Below, in pieces: positions 36,513 to 48,891 of a DNA stretch of 64,000 nt; the first letter of the stretch is position 1, and every line of letters starts with the position of its first letter. The stretch is from Cardiocondyla obscurior (lineage: Eukaryota > Arthropoda > Insecta > Hymenoptera > Formicidae). The stretch spans positions 32,501 through 96,500 of the forward strand of contig NC_091888.1 of assembly GCF_019399895.1 (NCBI RefSeq), given 5' to 3'. The position numbers and the translations under genes were made by a program. The notes beneath the pieces are model-generated. The model was given only the letters and a program-made list of their open reading frames with translations. It ran no database searches and was not told the origin of the DNA.

Positions 36513-37109
36513 GTGTGTGTTTGTGTGCATGTATGTCTACATATATGTACACATATATGTATGTTTGTTACGTGTCCATTGTATATGTACGAATGTACAT
36601 GTGTGTAAATACGAATAAAAGTGATTGTTTAGTCTCCGCCAATTGCGCATGTTATGTAACCATGAGTAATCATTTTTTAAATGAAAATAAATCTAGCTGC
36701 ATCTTTATGCATTTACAGATCTGCCAAAAATATGATAATAATAGTAACATCAGAAAAGAATGGAGATAAGAGAGCGCATTGCAGATCGTAATGCGCTACT
36801 TTTAATATCGCATGCACACCGGCCAATATGGACATGTATTTTTATGCGATAAATTTTTTTTTGCCAGAATCCTAATCTACCGTAATTCTCTAACTACATC
36901 ACAAATTTTAAATAGCTGTATGTCTTCAGATGAAACACAATAAAATGAGATGCTTCAGTCTTAATGATGGAATTAATGAAGCTGTTACTACAAACCAGAA
37001 TAATTTTTCGTGCAGATAATATTTGTCGATAGAAATATCTCCTGTTGGATCATTATATTCTGTAGTAGATTGGGATTCGGTCGTAAATTGCTGTTTAGAA
37101 TTCCTAAAT
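34382..37109. other. AT-rich intergenic with an (AT)n tract
   Basis: About 2.7 kb with no supported gene. It contains a perfect (AT)n run at about 36,452-36,509, A/T-rich spacer, and presumably the CK2 alpha 3' UTR at its right end (minus strand). Downstream exons of the 33-34 kb transcript could lie here, but I cannot identify any. Confidence 0.55.
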
Positions 37110-39581
37110 TTATAAAAGTTGAGGAAGTTCTTCTGAAAGAGTCAAACATCCATTTCCAATTTCTGCCATGCTTTCCAACCCGTTTGTCCCATGTACCGGT
37201 ACGCTGCTCATTGTTACGTCACGATGATCTGTAATAATTGGGTTGGTTAAAAAAAAAATCTTTTGTAACACGGGACTTTTTATAACGATATATTGCATAA
37301 TTTATGCGGGGGGTCCTACAGTCGTCAGTAATTATCGCTAAAACCAAGGCCGAACTTCGATAGGAATGGTAATGTAGGAAAGAGAATTAAAAATGTTGGT
37401 AGTTATCATTTTCTGTATTACCGTTCCAACATAAGCTTACAAATTGTGATCAAGAGACACTGTACATACAGTGTTGATTCGATAATACTTCTACTATTAT
37501 CTTCACTCTTATTTAGTAACGAAATGAGTGAAAAGTCAACAATAAAATGCGAATTAGACGTAGACTTGACGGCAGACCGGAACATCAAGATAAGCCTGAC
37601 GCCTCAATAGTGTCAGTGGATAGCAGTGTCAAAAACATTTTCTTACAAAAGTTTTATAATTTCGAGGAAAACATAAAATGATGTCATTGATTGGACTTTG
37701 AATAGTTTTTTTTTTTTTTTTTTTTGAGGTCAAGTCACCGAACGGCATCATCTTCTGTCTTTCTTGAAATCGTAAAACTTATATAAAAAAAAAAACTTTC
37801 TTTAAATCTTATGATTTTCAAAAATTAACTGTTTTAATTAAAATGAAACACCTTGCACGCACACGCACACGCGCACGCACACATACATTTTAAAACGCAT
37901 ATTAATAAAATAAAAATAAAGAAACATTTTATAATATCAAATTTATAATATATAAGTTAACTATGCTATAACTATATTAATTAGTATAGAGTTAGAGGTA
38001 GGTCAACATGACATTACCTGGGTCGCTACTCACCTACAGGCACTGAGCCTGTCATGGGAGTAGGTGATGATGACACCATGGTCAAACGACCTTGTTCTTT
38101 TACTATGGGATCTAAGACAAAAGAAAATACGATTAGATATATTTTATGCAATATCATGCTGGACAATCTATACATGCGTTGTATACACATATGCGTATTG
38201 CAAACGTGTATTAATACAAATTTCCTTTTTTATATATTTTTTTTTATATATTGTAAAGTAATGCAAAAATAAATAATTATTTTAAAGATTATTTATAGAA
38301 AGATGTACGATATAAAAATATGCTCACAAAAATAAGGGTGTTCCATTGCTTCGCGTGCAGTCAATCTCTCGTAATGATCATAACGTAAGAGTTTGTCAAG
38401 AAAATCCAAACTATCCGGGGTCACTAGATGTTGATTCTCCGAATGTACAAAACGTTCCCAACGCTTACGTGAATGTCGGCCTAAAATATCATTGAAACGT
38501 GGGTCTAATTCAATATGATATTTGTCAAGATACTCGAACAACTCTTCAGTTCCAAGAACTTTTGCGATTCGAACTAGTTGATCATAGTTGTCGTGTCCGT
38601 GAAAAAACGGTTCTTTCCTGAATATCATACTAGCGAGCATACAACCCAATGACCACATATCTAATGAATAATCGTACATCTGCAAAACATTAAAAAAATT
38701 TCGTATTAATTTCTTACATATATACATATATATGTATATATATAAATATATAAACATATATATAAATGTATAGAATATCTAGTAATAACCGAAGCACTTG
38801 TAGATAAATAGAGAAAATTAAACTGAATAAAAAAATCCTTTACCGTTCTTGTATAAAAAATGTTTAGTGTGCCTCATTATTAATTTAATCATGTACTCTT
38901 TCGGCTTTAACTTCAGATTGTGTTTTTAAGTACCGACATTACTTAGTCGGACAGTTTGCTTAATTGGAAGTAAGGTATATACAAAAATGTTAATAGACAC
39001 AAAGAATTAGCTGACTGCTTAGGCGCTTTTCTTCGTAAAAAAAATAATAAAAGAAAGAGAGATTTTCAGGACAAACAATACTCATTATATAAAAAAGATC
39101 CTAATAAACGAATATTTAAACTATTAATATTATTAAAGTTATACATTATTATTTATTGTAATTACTTTTTCTCTCTTTCTTTTTTTTTTCACTTCTAATT
39201 TTTTTGCCTTTTCTTGCTCTATTACATTTTGATGTTGCAAAATACTTACTTGATAATCTACGAGTAATTCCGGGCCTTTAAAATAGCGAGAAGCTACTCG
39301 TACATTGTATTCTTGTCCAGGATGGTAAAACTCTGCTAATCCCCAATCAATCAATCGTAATTTTCGATTTTCATGGTCTATCATAACATTGTGCGGTTTC
39401 ACATCCCTATGCATAATTCCCATACTATGACAATAGTCTAGAGCCTATGCAAATAAAACAAACATAATTAACGTTCTTATTTGTTGCTGATTAAACAATG
39501 CATCAGTCATACTACTTCAAAAAATTCTTATAAGTCCCAAATTAACAAATATCGTTAGTTTTACAATTTGTTAATATAAAT

Positions 39582-39612
<31 letters not shown>

Positions 39613-40614
39613 TTTATCGTATTTTTATGTGAAAATTTGTACATCTTTATTTATATGGCTATTCCAAATTGTAATAAAAAATTGAAAGAATAAATGTAAA
39701 AATATTAAATTATTAAATAGTCATGTAAATATCAATCGCGTAATTAAAATTAATAAATCAAAGAGAAATAATAAAGAAGAATGTGAAACAAAATCTATAA
39801 ACTAATAAAATCCTACAAGCAAATAATTTCTTTTAAAACTGCTGACATTTTGAATGTTACTTTACAAAATACTAAAAATGTTTAATTAAACGTTTTTGAG
39901 CTCTTTCACGGACCTATGATATACACCTACATCACATAAAAATAATAATCTCGATGTACACCATTGACTGATACTTGGTTCACTTCATTGCACTTAACAA
40001 TACACGCACTTTTAATAACTCGTAGAGGTAGTATCTTATGTCGTAGTCAGTTAATGTCTGATACAATTGCTTGAAATCTGTGTTGTTGACATGTTCAAAA
40101 ATCAATGCTGGTGTCCTTGAAACTGGATCTTTGACAACTGCTTGCAGTGTAATTATGTTGGTCCCACCTTTAAGATTTTCTAAAATTTTTATTTCCCTTT
40201 TTATTTTCTTCTTTTTAACAGGCTATAACATAGAAAAAAAATAATGTTAATAATAATATTTTAAATTACTATATTCTATTGTTTTAATAAAAATTTGCAA
40301 AATGTAATTACCATACCTTCAATATTTTTACAACACAATTTTCATTGTTTGTAACATTTATGGCCTCAAACACTTCACTATATTTACCCCTACCTAACTT
40401 TCTCACTAACTGGTAATCATCTTGTTGCCTGTTATTAAAAAGATATATAAAAATGTGAGTAAAGTAATAATATTACAATAAAGGCAATATTATTAATGTT
40501 ATATGGCAAAAAGTCTTACCCCCAATCAACAACATAAGATTCATAATCCCAGTATTCTCTTGGTTTATGTGAATTTACATCTGCATAGACACGTGCTCTA
40601 CTTGGCAAAGCCAT
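37110..40614 (-). CDS. CkIIalpha: Casein kinase II catalytic subunit alpha
   Basis: Seven coding exons on the minus strand: 40520-40614, 40317-40428, 40010-40222, 39250-39444, 38328-38679, 38034-38111, 37110-37228; 387 aa. CK2 is a constitutively active Ser/Thr kinase for acidic sites. Visible elements: glycine loop GRGKYS (about 43-48), catalytic Lys in VVKILK (66), the basic cluster KPVKKKKIKRE, HRDVKPHN with Asp154, DWG (173-175) in place of DFG, and GPELLVDYQMYDYSLDMW. The kinase core is almost identical to animal CK2 alpha. The last two exons encode a lineage-variable tail (HPYFYPIVKEQGRL to LSEELPQLL); its final exon is the least certain part. A non-coding 5' exon ends at a gtgagt donor at 41,513 and joins an acceptor at 40,752. 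Confidence 0.96.
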
Positions 40615-40751
40615 TCTTTCAGAAGTATTATTATCAATAAGCGTTTTGTTGATTGGTATATTATCTCGACTGTCTGTTCCAAACTTACAGCTATTAGCAA
40701 CTTTGACTCTTCTACTTATCCAGCTACATACATATGAGAATAGTGACAAAC

Positions 40752-42317
40752 CTAGACAATTTATTTAATACTGTTAAATATTTACATATAACAGTTAAAA
40801 GAGAAATAAGATCTACTATGAATCATAGCTAAATAGCTGAATCAGAGACTGTCTGATAATAATAAGTGCACTTCTTGCATATACATATACAACCAGTGCT
40901 GACTTATTATTGTCAGATAATCTGTGATATATGTACATATATATGTATATACCCATATATAGATGCACATATATGTGCACATGTAAAATATCTTTAAAAA
41001 GTATAAATTTATATCCTTATTTCAAAGTGTACTGCAAAACTCAACAGGTTTTGAGAATTGTAAGATATAAAACTTTCAGACATACTTGTGCAGCGATTGA
41101 AATATTACATATTGTGCCATAAAAGATAAGATTGATCTTAAAGGCATAAAAGTGTAAAAGCAGATAGGAAAAACTTAAGTGGATAGAAATATAAGTCTAA
41201 GTTTTCATCGACTGTAATCGAAAAGTGGGTATATTATCTCGATGTTATTTCATTTATGGATTATAATGCTAGAACCTTGGACATATCTGAGGGTCCACTT
41301 TGGCTTTCAGGAGCACAAAGAATTCGTACACGTCAAAATAAAATAGCCTGTCCGGGCGTGACTTTTCGAGAATCGTGAGGGAAATGTACTATCGGCCGAT
41401 AGAGGAAAAGCATGCAAAACACATTAGAAGTATAAGGAACGTATACACATGTATCCCAGTAAATCACACGCCATAGTAAGGAAGAATTTGATATCGGCTC
41501 ATTTCCGACTCACCTAAAGCATTCCGAGGTCGAAGCTTGACCGGGCTAGACACGATGAATGCCTGAATACGTTGCGAGTGCACGGAACCCACTCGCGGAA
41601 TTGTTGAGGCCGTGCAAACGCGTAAAACTCGAAATTTTTTAGAGCGGCCGGCTTCTCAAACGAGCGAGGTGCAAGATGGCAGCCGGCAACCAGTCGCAAA
41701 CTTGACAAATCTAGATCTGGAACCCTTCCTACCCTACCTCGAGTAGTATAAAGGCGTCATTTCATAGCAGGTTAAGGTACGTTGGTGCTCAGGTTAAAAG
41801 AAAACGCAGTTTATCCTGTAAACGCAAGAGAATTGCATTCTCCAAGTCGGAGAAGGAAACAGCGAAGCGGAGACGAAAACGAAATCGTTCCAAGTGTTCG
41901 GACCGATTAATTTACCTTAACCTCTACGAATTGCAGAGGCTGGCCAATCAGGACGATGATTTCTCTCTCTACGGGAAATTATCCAATAAATGTATCGGCC
42001 TGACTCCTCGCCAGGTAATTCCGTTGTAACTCAGCGCGTTTATTAGTTAGCTTGGCTCGACTGTGGCACAATTTCAACCCACGCCTCGCTCGCGGTGAAA
42101 ATTTGGCCATGTATAGGGCACGTTCGGTGAGCGGCCGTGCACGCTGGCGCTCTCCGGACTTCCGACGTACTACAAACACTCCGAACTCTGAACGCGCCCA
42201 TATTAGAACGGGTTATGAATACGGGCCTATGAATGAATACCGGCCTAAATATCTTCCAATATATCAGAACTGGTTTGTCTTTATTTACTTTTATTTATTT
42301 TATTTTTTTATTTTTAG
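40752..42317. promoter_or_regulatory. Divergent promoter: CK2 alpha (-) and membrane-protein gene (+)
   Basis: On the minus strand, ttTAG|gtgagtcgg at 41,514/41,513 marks the donor of a non-coding CK2 alpha exon extending to about 41,700. On the plus strand, a TATA box (tataaagg, 41,747-41,754) precedes a probable 5' exon ending ccag|gtaatt at 42,014. An intron follows to 42,317 (tttttag). The two starts would be less than 100 bp apart. Exon ends come from splice motifs only. Confidence 0.55.
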
Positions 42318-42509
42318 AACGATAGGTGTGACGCCGCACTTGACACTTTTACTCCTGTTTGGTTAAGGATATTGATATTGAAGAACGATGCGAGGCAAGC
42401 TGCTTAAAAGCGAGATCAACACTGATAACTCGGATGGAAACTCTGGTCGACCAGATTTGTGGATTATACAATCGTAAATTATTTGGAAAGGCAACGAGAG
42501 ACGGTGAGC

Positions 42510-44470
42510 ATGGTGAATCCAAGCAGTGTGGTTGCACACCTCGTGAAACTGCTGGTGACCATAGTATGCATGAAGTATCTTACTGAGCCATACCAAGCAA
42601 AGGCCCTGCCAATTACATGGTCCATGCGTGCCTTTCGGATCCTCTTCATGCATTCAGTTTTGGGCATATTCAGATATGGTAAGATATTAAGCGTCTTTAA
42701 TATTCCTAACACTTTTGTATATTTTTTAAATCTAATGGCTTTTTTTTACCTATCATTTCATCCTTAAATAAACCTTACTTTTTTAAAACATTAGCGTACA
42801 ACCAAAGTTTTCATTAGTTTCGATCTCGTTTTTTAGTCTTATCTTACTTTTAATTTATTTCTTGTGACAATCTCAATTATATCTTTAAGCTACTGTTCTT
42901 TCAATTGTAAATTTCTGATATATTTTTTATCTTGATATTGCACCATATCTATATGTATTTTTGCTCAATCTTTTTTGCTGAATCATTATTCTCTTTAAGA
43001 TATGATAACTTATAGGTATGGACCACCTAAGATTCCATGTCATAACTTTGGGAGGAGGGGGAAGGGGGGAAAGGGGGATACAGTGAAGAGCAATACAAAA
43101 ATATGACACATGGCCATATATGATATTTAATTTTTGTATCTAAATCAGGAATGGGGGACAGGATGATGTTTTCTACATTTATCAACATTAAGGATTCAAT
43201 ATGGTAATTTGAGTAAATTATTTGCTAACATTGGAACATGTAAAGAATTGTCACAAGTACATGCTTTATTGCAAAATACATTTTAAATTTAATGTGTTTA
43301 TAGATTAATTAGCTCAATTATTATTGCAAAATATTACGAAACAATATGGAATTTCTTTACTTGTTTCTATAAACTCCATTTTCCTCAAAAAAAAAGCTTG
43401 AACCAAAAGAAGGTGAAACACCCTGCATAATAAAAAGTATAGATTCCTATTAAAAAAAATTTAAGTGACATTATTCAGGCAATGTATTAACTCTTTTTTA
43501 TTTATTTATTTATTTAGTCCTCAGAGTTAAACAATTTTTGTCTGAAACATTTTCTATGGTAATGCATTATTTACAAAATATTTAAAAGCTAGGATTTAAA
43601 TGGAAAGTATCTTCTTTCAAGGCACTAAATAGAGGAAAATGATAATGATTAAATTTATTATAAATAAAAAATTACCATTATGGCATTAGTTTGATCGCTA
43701 TTTTACAGAAAGTCACTTTCTTTTTGTACTTTGGGTATTCTCCTTGTTTCTTGATTTTAACAAACACTACTTTTTGTTACTGTAATTATATATTTACATA
43801 ACATTATTTCTTACATGTTCCAATAATTCGACAATGATGTATAATAATTTATAGTATGGTCATGTGATCGAATTACATTTATTTGAATATATCTAATTTT
43901 TTTACGAATTTTAGTACAGTTACAACATTGAATCTTGATCCTTTTAAGCTCTTTTAAAATATATTGTATGTACATGTGTACATTTTTATATATGTATTTT
44001 TTTATTATTTTAACATTCCAGGAGTTCCATTTACGTCGTCATCGACATCTACAGCGAAATGCTTCCGCAGTTTTTACGACTGGTTTTCTAACGTTGTTGA
44101 AATAGTCCCTTTAGCATTATTGACATCTGGCATTTTAAGTGCATATCAAATAGACGAAAGGATTCGTATGTCATTATTATTTCTTGGTACAGTGCCGATA
44201 TTTTTTCCACTGGCCATAAAACAGAAAGGAAGCCAAATCAAATTGCGTTTTTTGACCAATATTACTGTAGTGCTGCAAATACTAATGATAATGATATTTG
44301 GTTTGAAAAACGGCAATTACAATGTCATTAGTTTAGTTGCTTCCTATACTTTTGAACGTTTTTTTATGGAAGAATTTTGTTATTGGTACAGTATACCATA
44401 TATCGATTTAATGCAATATTGCATATGCTTCGTGGAAGTTTTCACGGTATCAACGCTGAAAGAATTGTAA
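42510..44470 (+). CDS. Uncharacterised multi-pass membrane protein, 205 aa
   Basis: Two coding exons, 42510-42678 and 44022-44470, joined in phase 1 (tat g|ga gtt). I do not recognise the family. The start MVNPSSVVAHL is the first ATG after an in-frame stop. Hydrophobic stretches lie at about 7-20, 45-56, 83-98, 106-122, 133-151 and 183-198, suggesting five or six membrane passes, with no signal peptide or known motif. A short Ser/Thr loop occurs at 61-67. The intron is 1.34 kb. A TATA-containing promoter and 5' non-coding exon lie upstream, shared with CK2 alpha. Coding status is supported by phase-compatible exons and an intact 147-codon second exon. Confidence 0.65.
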
Positions 44471-47281
44471 GAATTACGTGAGTTTAACTTTTCTATTGAT
44501 ATATATTACCTACATTTTAATCAATTGCCATTTTAAATTCTATATTCAGTGTCTGATTGTACTTTAATGTCAATTGTTAAAATAATTTTTTTAAAATCTG
44601 TGCTATTGTGATTATAGAATTGCATTGATAATTGATTGCAACAATTGTTCGATATTAGATAACTCCTATATATACATATAATGATAACGTCAATTTTTCT
44701 ATTAGCTTGCAAGTTAATTCATATACTTAAATTAATACAAAAATTTATGCTAAAAAAATATATATATATATATATTTTACATGTACATGTCAGAAAGTAC
44801 TGCCAATTTTTAAAATAAGATTATAATCTACGTTTTAATAAACAGATTTTTAAAGAACGCACAATAAAACGTGCGTGAATCAAATTTGTAACGAATTATA
44901 TATTTTACTGATATAAGTATAACGTGCATATGAATAAGTAATATTTGATCGGCCTATTTAAATATTACAAATATATATGTAAATGATTATAAGGTCACAT
45001 TTAAGGAGTCCACTATTAACACTAACATAGTATTCTATCTTTACTTTTTATTAGATATGTAATAAAAACAGAATAACATGTTGATACTAATAGCGCACTC
45101 CTTAAATAAATCTTTTTGTAAAAAAAAAAAATAACGACTGATGGCATTACAATTTATTGTAAATTTAATAATATAAAAACCGTTTGTTACTTTGATTTAT
45201 AATTTAAGCAGGCATCTTTATCAAACAGTTCTTAAGAAAATAATTTCGATAACGCAAAGTACAATTTTCTAACGAATTTAATGGTCTCAGTTTTAAGGTT
45301 CATGTCTGTGCGTCAGTATGACATAATATGATTGTACATCAAGACACTTTGCCTACCATATTTTGATCCAGATTATCCTACGATAATTATTTTCTCTCGC
45401 AAGATTTTTGCTACGAGTTTATCGGAATGTACATTGCCTTTTTGAAATATAAAACTTTTCCTACAAAGTTTATCATGTTTATTCGTCTATTCTAGTGTCG
45501 TCGTAGTTCTCAAAAGTTCTCAGTATCAAATCCATGCTAAAGAAATGTAATAAGTCTGGCCTAGACTCCGAAGACGCTCGGGAAGTAACAAGAGTTTAGA
45601 ATGGGCAAGGAGATAAACGAAGTGAGGACCTTACCCACCTCGACTTATATTACCCAGTAGTAAAATCTGTTTTATCATTTGTATTACCATCGAGTAATAC
45701 GCAATTCAAACTTCCCGCTGTCGATAAAAAATTGCGCTGGCGGCAGGTCCTCGCTTCGAATACCTCTAACCTCTCCGCTTGTTCTAAATTCCTGTAACTT
45801 TCCAAGCATTTTCGAAGTCTTGGGCATCGGGGAAACCTCAGGATTGATCACCGACGTGTTTATCGGTATAACTATTGTAGCATAAGTTGCGAGAATGTAA
45901 GTACGGGTGCTCCGGCGATATTGCTTCGCTCACTTATTTGTCTCCGCGAGAGTCGGGAAGCTTGTTATAACCATCCGCTAATGCACGTCTATTTTCTTTC
46001 GTTCGCACAGGAGGCTGACGGCGATTATATTTTTACGCCGTTCTAGCTGCATATTAACTAGAATCACGTTGTAACGGTTTGCAGCCCGAAACGCGTAGGC
46101 AGCAACCTAAGAACGGCAATACGTTGCCCTATTTCAAACTTGGAATATCATCCAATAGAGATGATTATATGATAGAATGGCTCGGGCAATTTTCGTTTTA
46201 ATATTATTGTTAACACGAAAATACCGTCCGGAAATAATCTGTCCGTGTATTTTTAGTCGGGCTAAAACGTCACCGCGTAAATATACGCGAAAGTCTTTTT
46301 CTATTTTTCGTCATTTAATAGCTTCCGGCTCTCGAGTTTCTTCGGGTTCAATGCAACCATCGCGACGAGATCGAATCTTATAAATGTGAAATAAAACTTT
46401 ACTTGAATTTTGTAGGTGGACGAATAACGCTGGAAGAAAAATCACATCGGGGGATGATGCAACAACTCGGTTATACGTAACGAAAATATTTTTTACGAGA
46501 CAGAAATTGTTTAGCCGCCAAACTGCGACAGAAATATGCGTAAAACTGTAAAGTTATACGTGATATGATAATGTCTCTATTTTTGCTTTTCTCTCTCTCT
46601 CTCTCTCTTTATCTATCTGTCTATCTTTTTCGACGTTCTCCATTCTCACGTATGGATACACGAATTCATTCATAGATCCATTACTAATACATGCCAATTT
46701 CTTTCAGGTGCACGACGTTTGCTTGCATTCCGGCTGCATAGAAATCATAGAATCCCGAATATCGCTCGGAGCATCGATCAAACCGATTAATCATACCAAT
46801 AATATGAGTATAATTATTTTTTACATCTTCTAATCTTATATAATAATGTGTATAATAATCTAATAACACGTTTTATTTCAGATGCCGCATAGAGTTGGAA
46901 GTAATATAGCCGATGTGCATACATTGCAGGCAATAAGAAATGGTCGAAAAGAAGACGACGGTATTACCGAATTATTGCGTTGAAATAACTTAGCGTTAAT
47001 CACGCGGCATAATTTTCGTACGACCTTCATATAAACGACAACGGCGAAGAGATGGTTGGTATTCATTTATAACATATTTCATTTTTCGTCGGCGTCGCCG
47101 CTCTATTTTTGCGTACATCGTCTTTCTAGCTGGTTTAGCAAATGTGGAGAGGAAGTCTTTATACTGGGGCGGAAAAACCGATTTTCTCCAAGTCCGCCAT
47201 TCGTTCCTCGTCGTGCGCTCAACGATACTTGTAATAATTGTTTAATACGGTGCACAAGTCCTCTTCGTTAATTTTAACAAC
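44471..47281. other. Intergenic between membrane-protein gene and troponin C
   Basis: About 2.8 kb without a gene I can support. It holds a TTAA-flanked MITE (45,005-45,101) and a (CT)n tract near 46,591-46,608. The troponin C 5' UTR and promoter must lie in its last part. Open frames of 60-70 codons are scattered and have no recognisable character. Confidence 0.55.
45005..45101. mobile_element. 97 bp MITE with TTAA target duplication
   Basis: Starts ggagtccactattaac and ends ttagtatcaaca-type sequence in reverse complement (taatagcgcactcc). The terminal repeats are ggagt(c/g)c(a/g)ctatta. TTAA flanks both sides (45,001-45,004 and 45,102-45,105), the target of piggyBac-type transposases. The tips are not the usual piggyBac CCC, so the superfamily is a guess. 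Confidence 0.6.
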
Positions 47282-48236
47282 ATGGTAAGATTAATCTTGT
47301 TTTATATAATTTTAAAAATCGTTTATTTAGGAAAAAAAAAAAAAAGACACCCAGAAATTAATAATTCGGCTCGTGGAAAATAGCTGTATAATACATGTAT
47401 GCGTTACATGAGTTCCGCTGCATTTAGAGAGCACGATGTAAAAGGCTGTAGTTGCTTTATAAGGAAATGTTTTAAAATTTACGTGAAAATATATTTGTTA
47501 CCTTTAGATTTTTTTTATAAATTTAAATAAAAATAAACTTCGACAAACTCGAGATTCACGACTTGAATGTTAACAGGAAGAAGACGATCAAAAAGTGGCT
47601 GTAATGCGTAAAGCGTTTCAAATGTTTGACACAACAAAAAGTGGTTTTATCGAAACTATGAAAATTTCAACGATATTAAATACAATGGGACAACTGTTTG
47701 ACGATGGCGAATTAAATACCTTAATCGAGGAAAATGACCCCGAGGGCTTGGGCAAAGTGAATTTTGATGGTTTTTGTAAGATTGCCGGTCGATTCCTTGA
47801 AGAAGAGGATGCGGAAGCGATGCAGGAGGAACTGAAAGAAGCATTTCGATTATACGATCGCGAAGGTAATGGCTACATTACGACAGCCACTCTGAAAGAA
47901 ATTTTAGCGGCACTTGACGATAAGCTCACTAGTTCTGATCTTGATGGAATAATCGCAGAAATCGATACAGATGGTTCCGGCACAGTAGATTTCGACGGTA
48001 TGTATTAATGTATCGTATAATATAGAGTATGCACAGAATACTTTTAATAAGCACAAGCCTTACAGTAGTATAACATCGAAGAGTTGATTACGAAATAAAT
48101 AGATTTTTTTTTCAACAAACATTTTAGGTGTACATATATAAAATTTATTAAAATAAAATGTTAATTTATTCTTTCTGTGCTTTAATAGAAGTTAAATTTG
48201 TTTACAGAGTTTATGGAGATGATGACTGGCGAATGA
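47282..48236 (+). CDS. Troponin C, single canonical Ca-binding loop
   Basis: Three coding exons: 47282-47284 (ATG only), 47577-47997, 48208-48236; 150 aa. Four EF-hand units of the muscle calcium switch. Loop IV (131-142, DTDGSGTVDFDE) is canonical. Loop I (19-30) ends in Lys, loop II (55-66, DPEGLGKVNFDG) has Leu at position 5 and Gly at position 12, and loop III (95-106) ends in Thr, so only site IV should bind calcium well. Insects have an isoform of this type (F1/TpnC4) used in stretch-activated flight muscle next to two-site isoforms, so this may be that isoform; that assignment is inference. The C-terminus FDEFMEMMTGE is typical. The intron after ATG is a common trait of this gene family. 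Confidence 0.93.
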
Positions 48237-48891
48237 TTGTACATAAAAATGATGACGAATTTAAGTTGTTCGATTACTAAGAAGATAATATACTTTCTTA
48301 ATAAAACGATGTTTAATTTTATCGTATTAATTAAACCTGACGTATGTATTTGAAACATATGAGACAACGTGAGGCATTTAACATTTTTTTACATAAAAAT
48401 AAAATAAATAAAAAATAAAAATAATAAAATAAATAAAAAATTAAAAAATAAAATAAATAAAAAATAAAAAAAATTAAATTAATAAAAAATAAAAAAAAAT
48501 AAAATAAATTATAGATATGTTGTTAGTTTTATATTTTATATAAAAACGCGATAGTTAACATTTTTTATAGCACATTAACATTATTTTACACTTAAGCGCA
48601 TCAACTTTAAAATGCTTTACTCGTTAATTTTAACTTTTTATAACTTAAAATTCATAACTTCAATTCTTTAATATTAAAATTTTTTTCAGAATTTTACAGA
48701 ACAGCTTATGTAAAAAAGGGATAAGGACAGACATTGTATTATTAATTATTAACTCTGGAAATTTGCATTTTAGGGCAATTTATTAATTGCATTTGCTACA
48801 GTAAATTGACAAATTATGTTTTAACATTAAATGAAAAAAGTCAAGCATCGTTATATCTAACGATGGCATACATCTGATTGATAGGAACATT
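48237..48891. other. Spacer between troponin C and hexamerin 3' ends
   Basis: Includes the troponin C 3' UTR and an A-rich simple-sequence stretch (aaaataaat repeats) at about 48,395-48,510. No gene seen. Confidence 0.6.
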
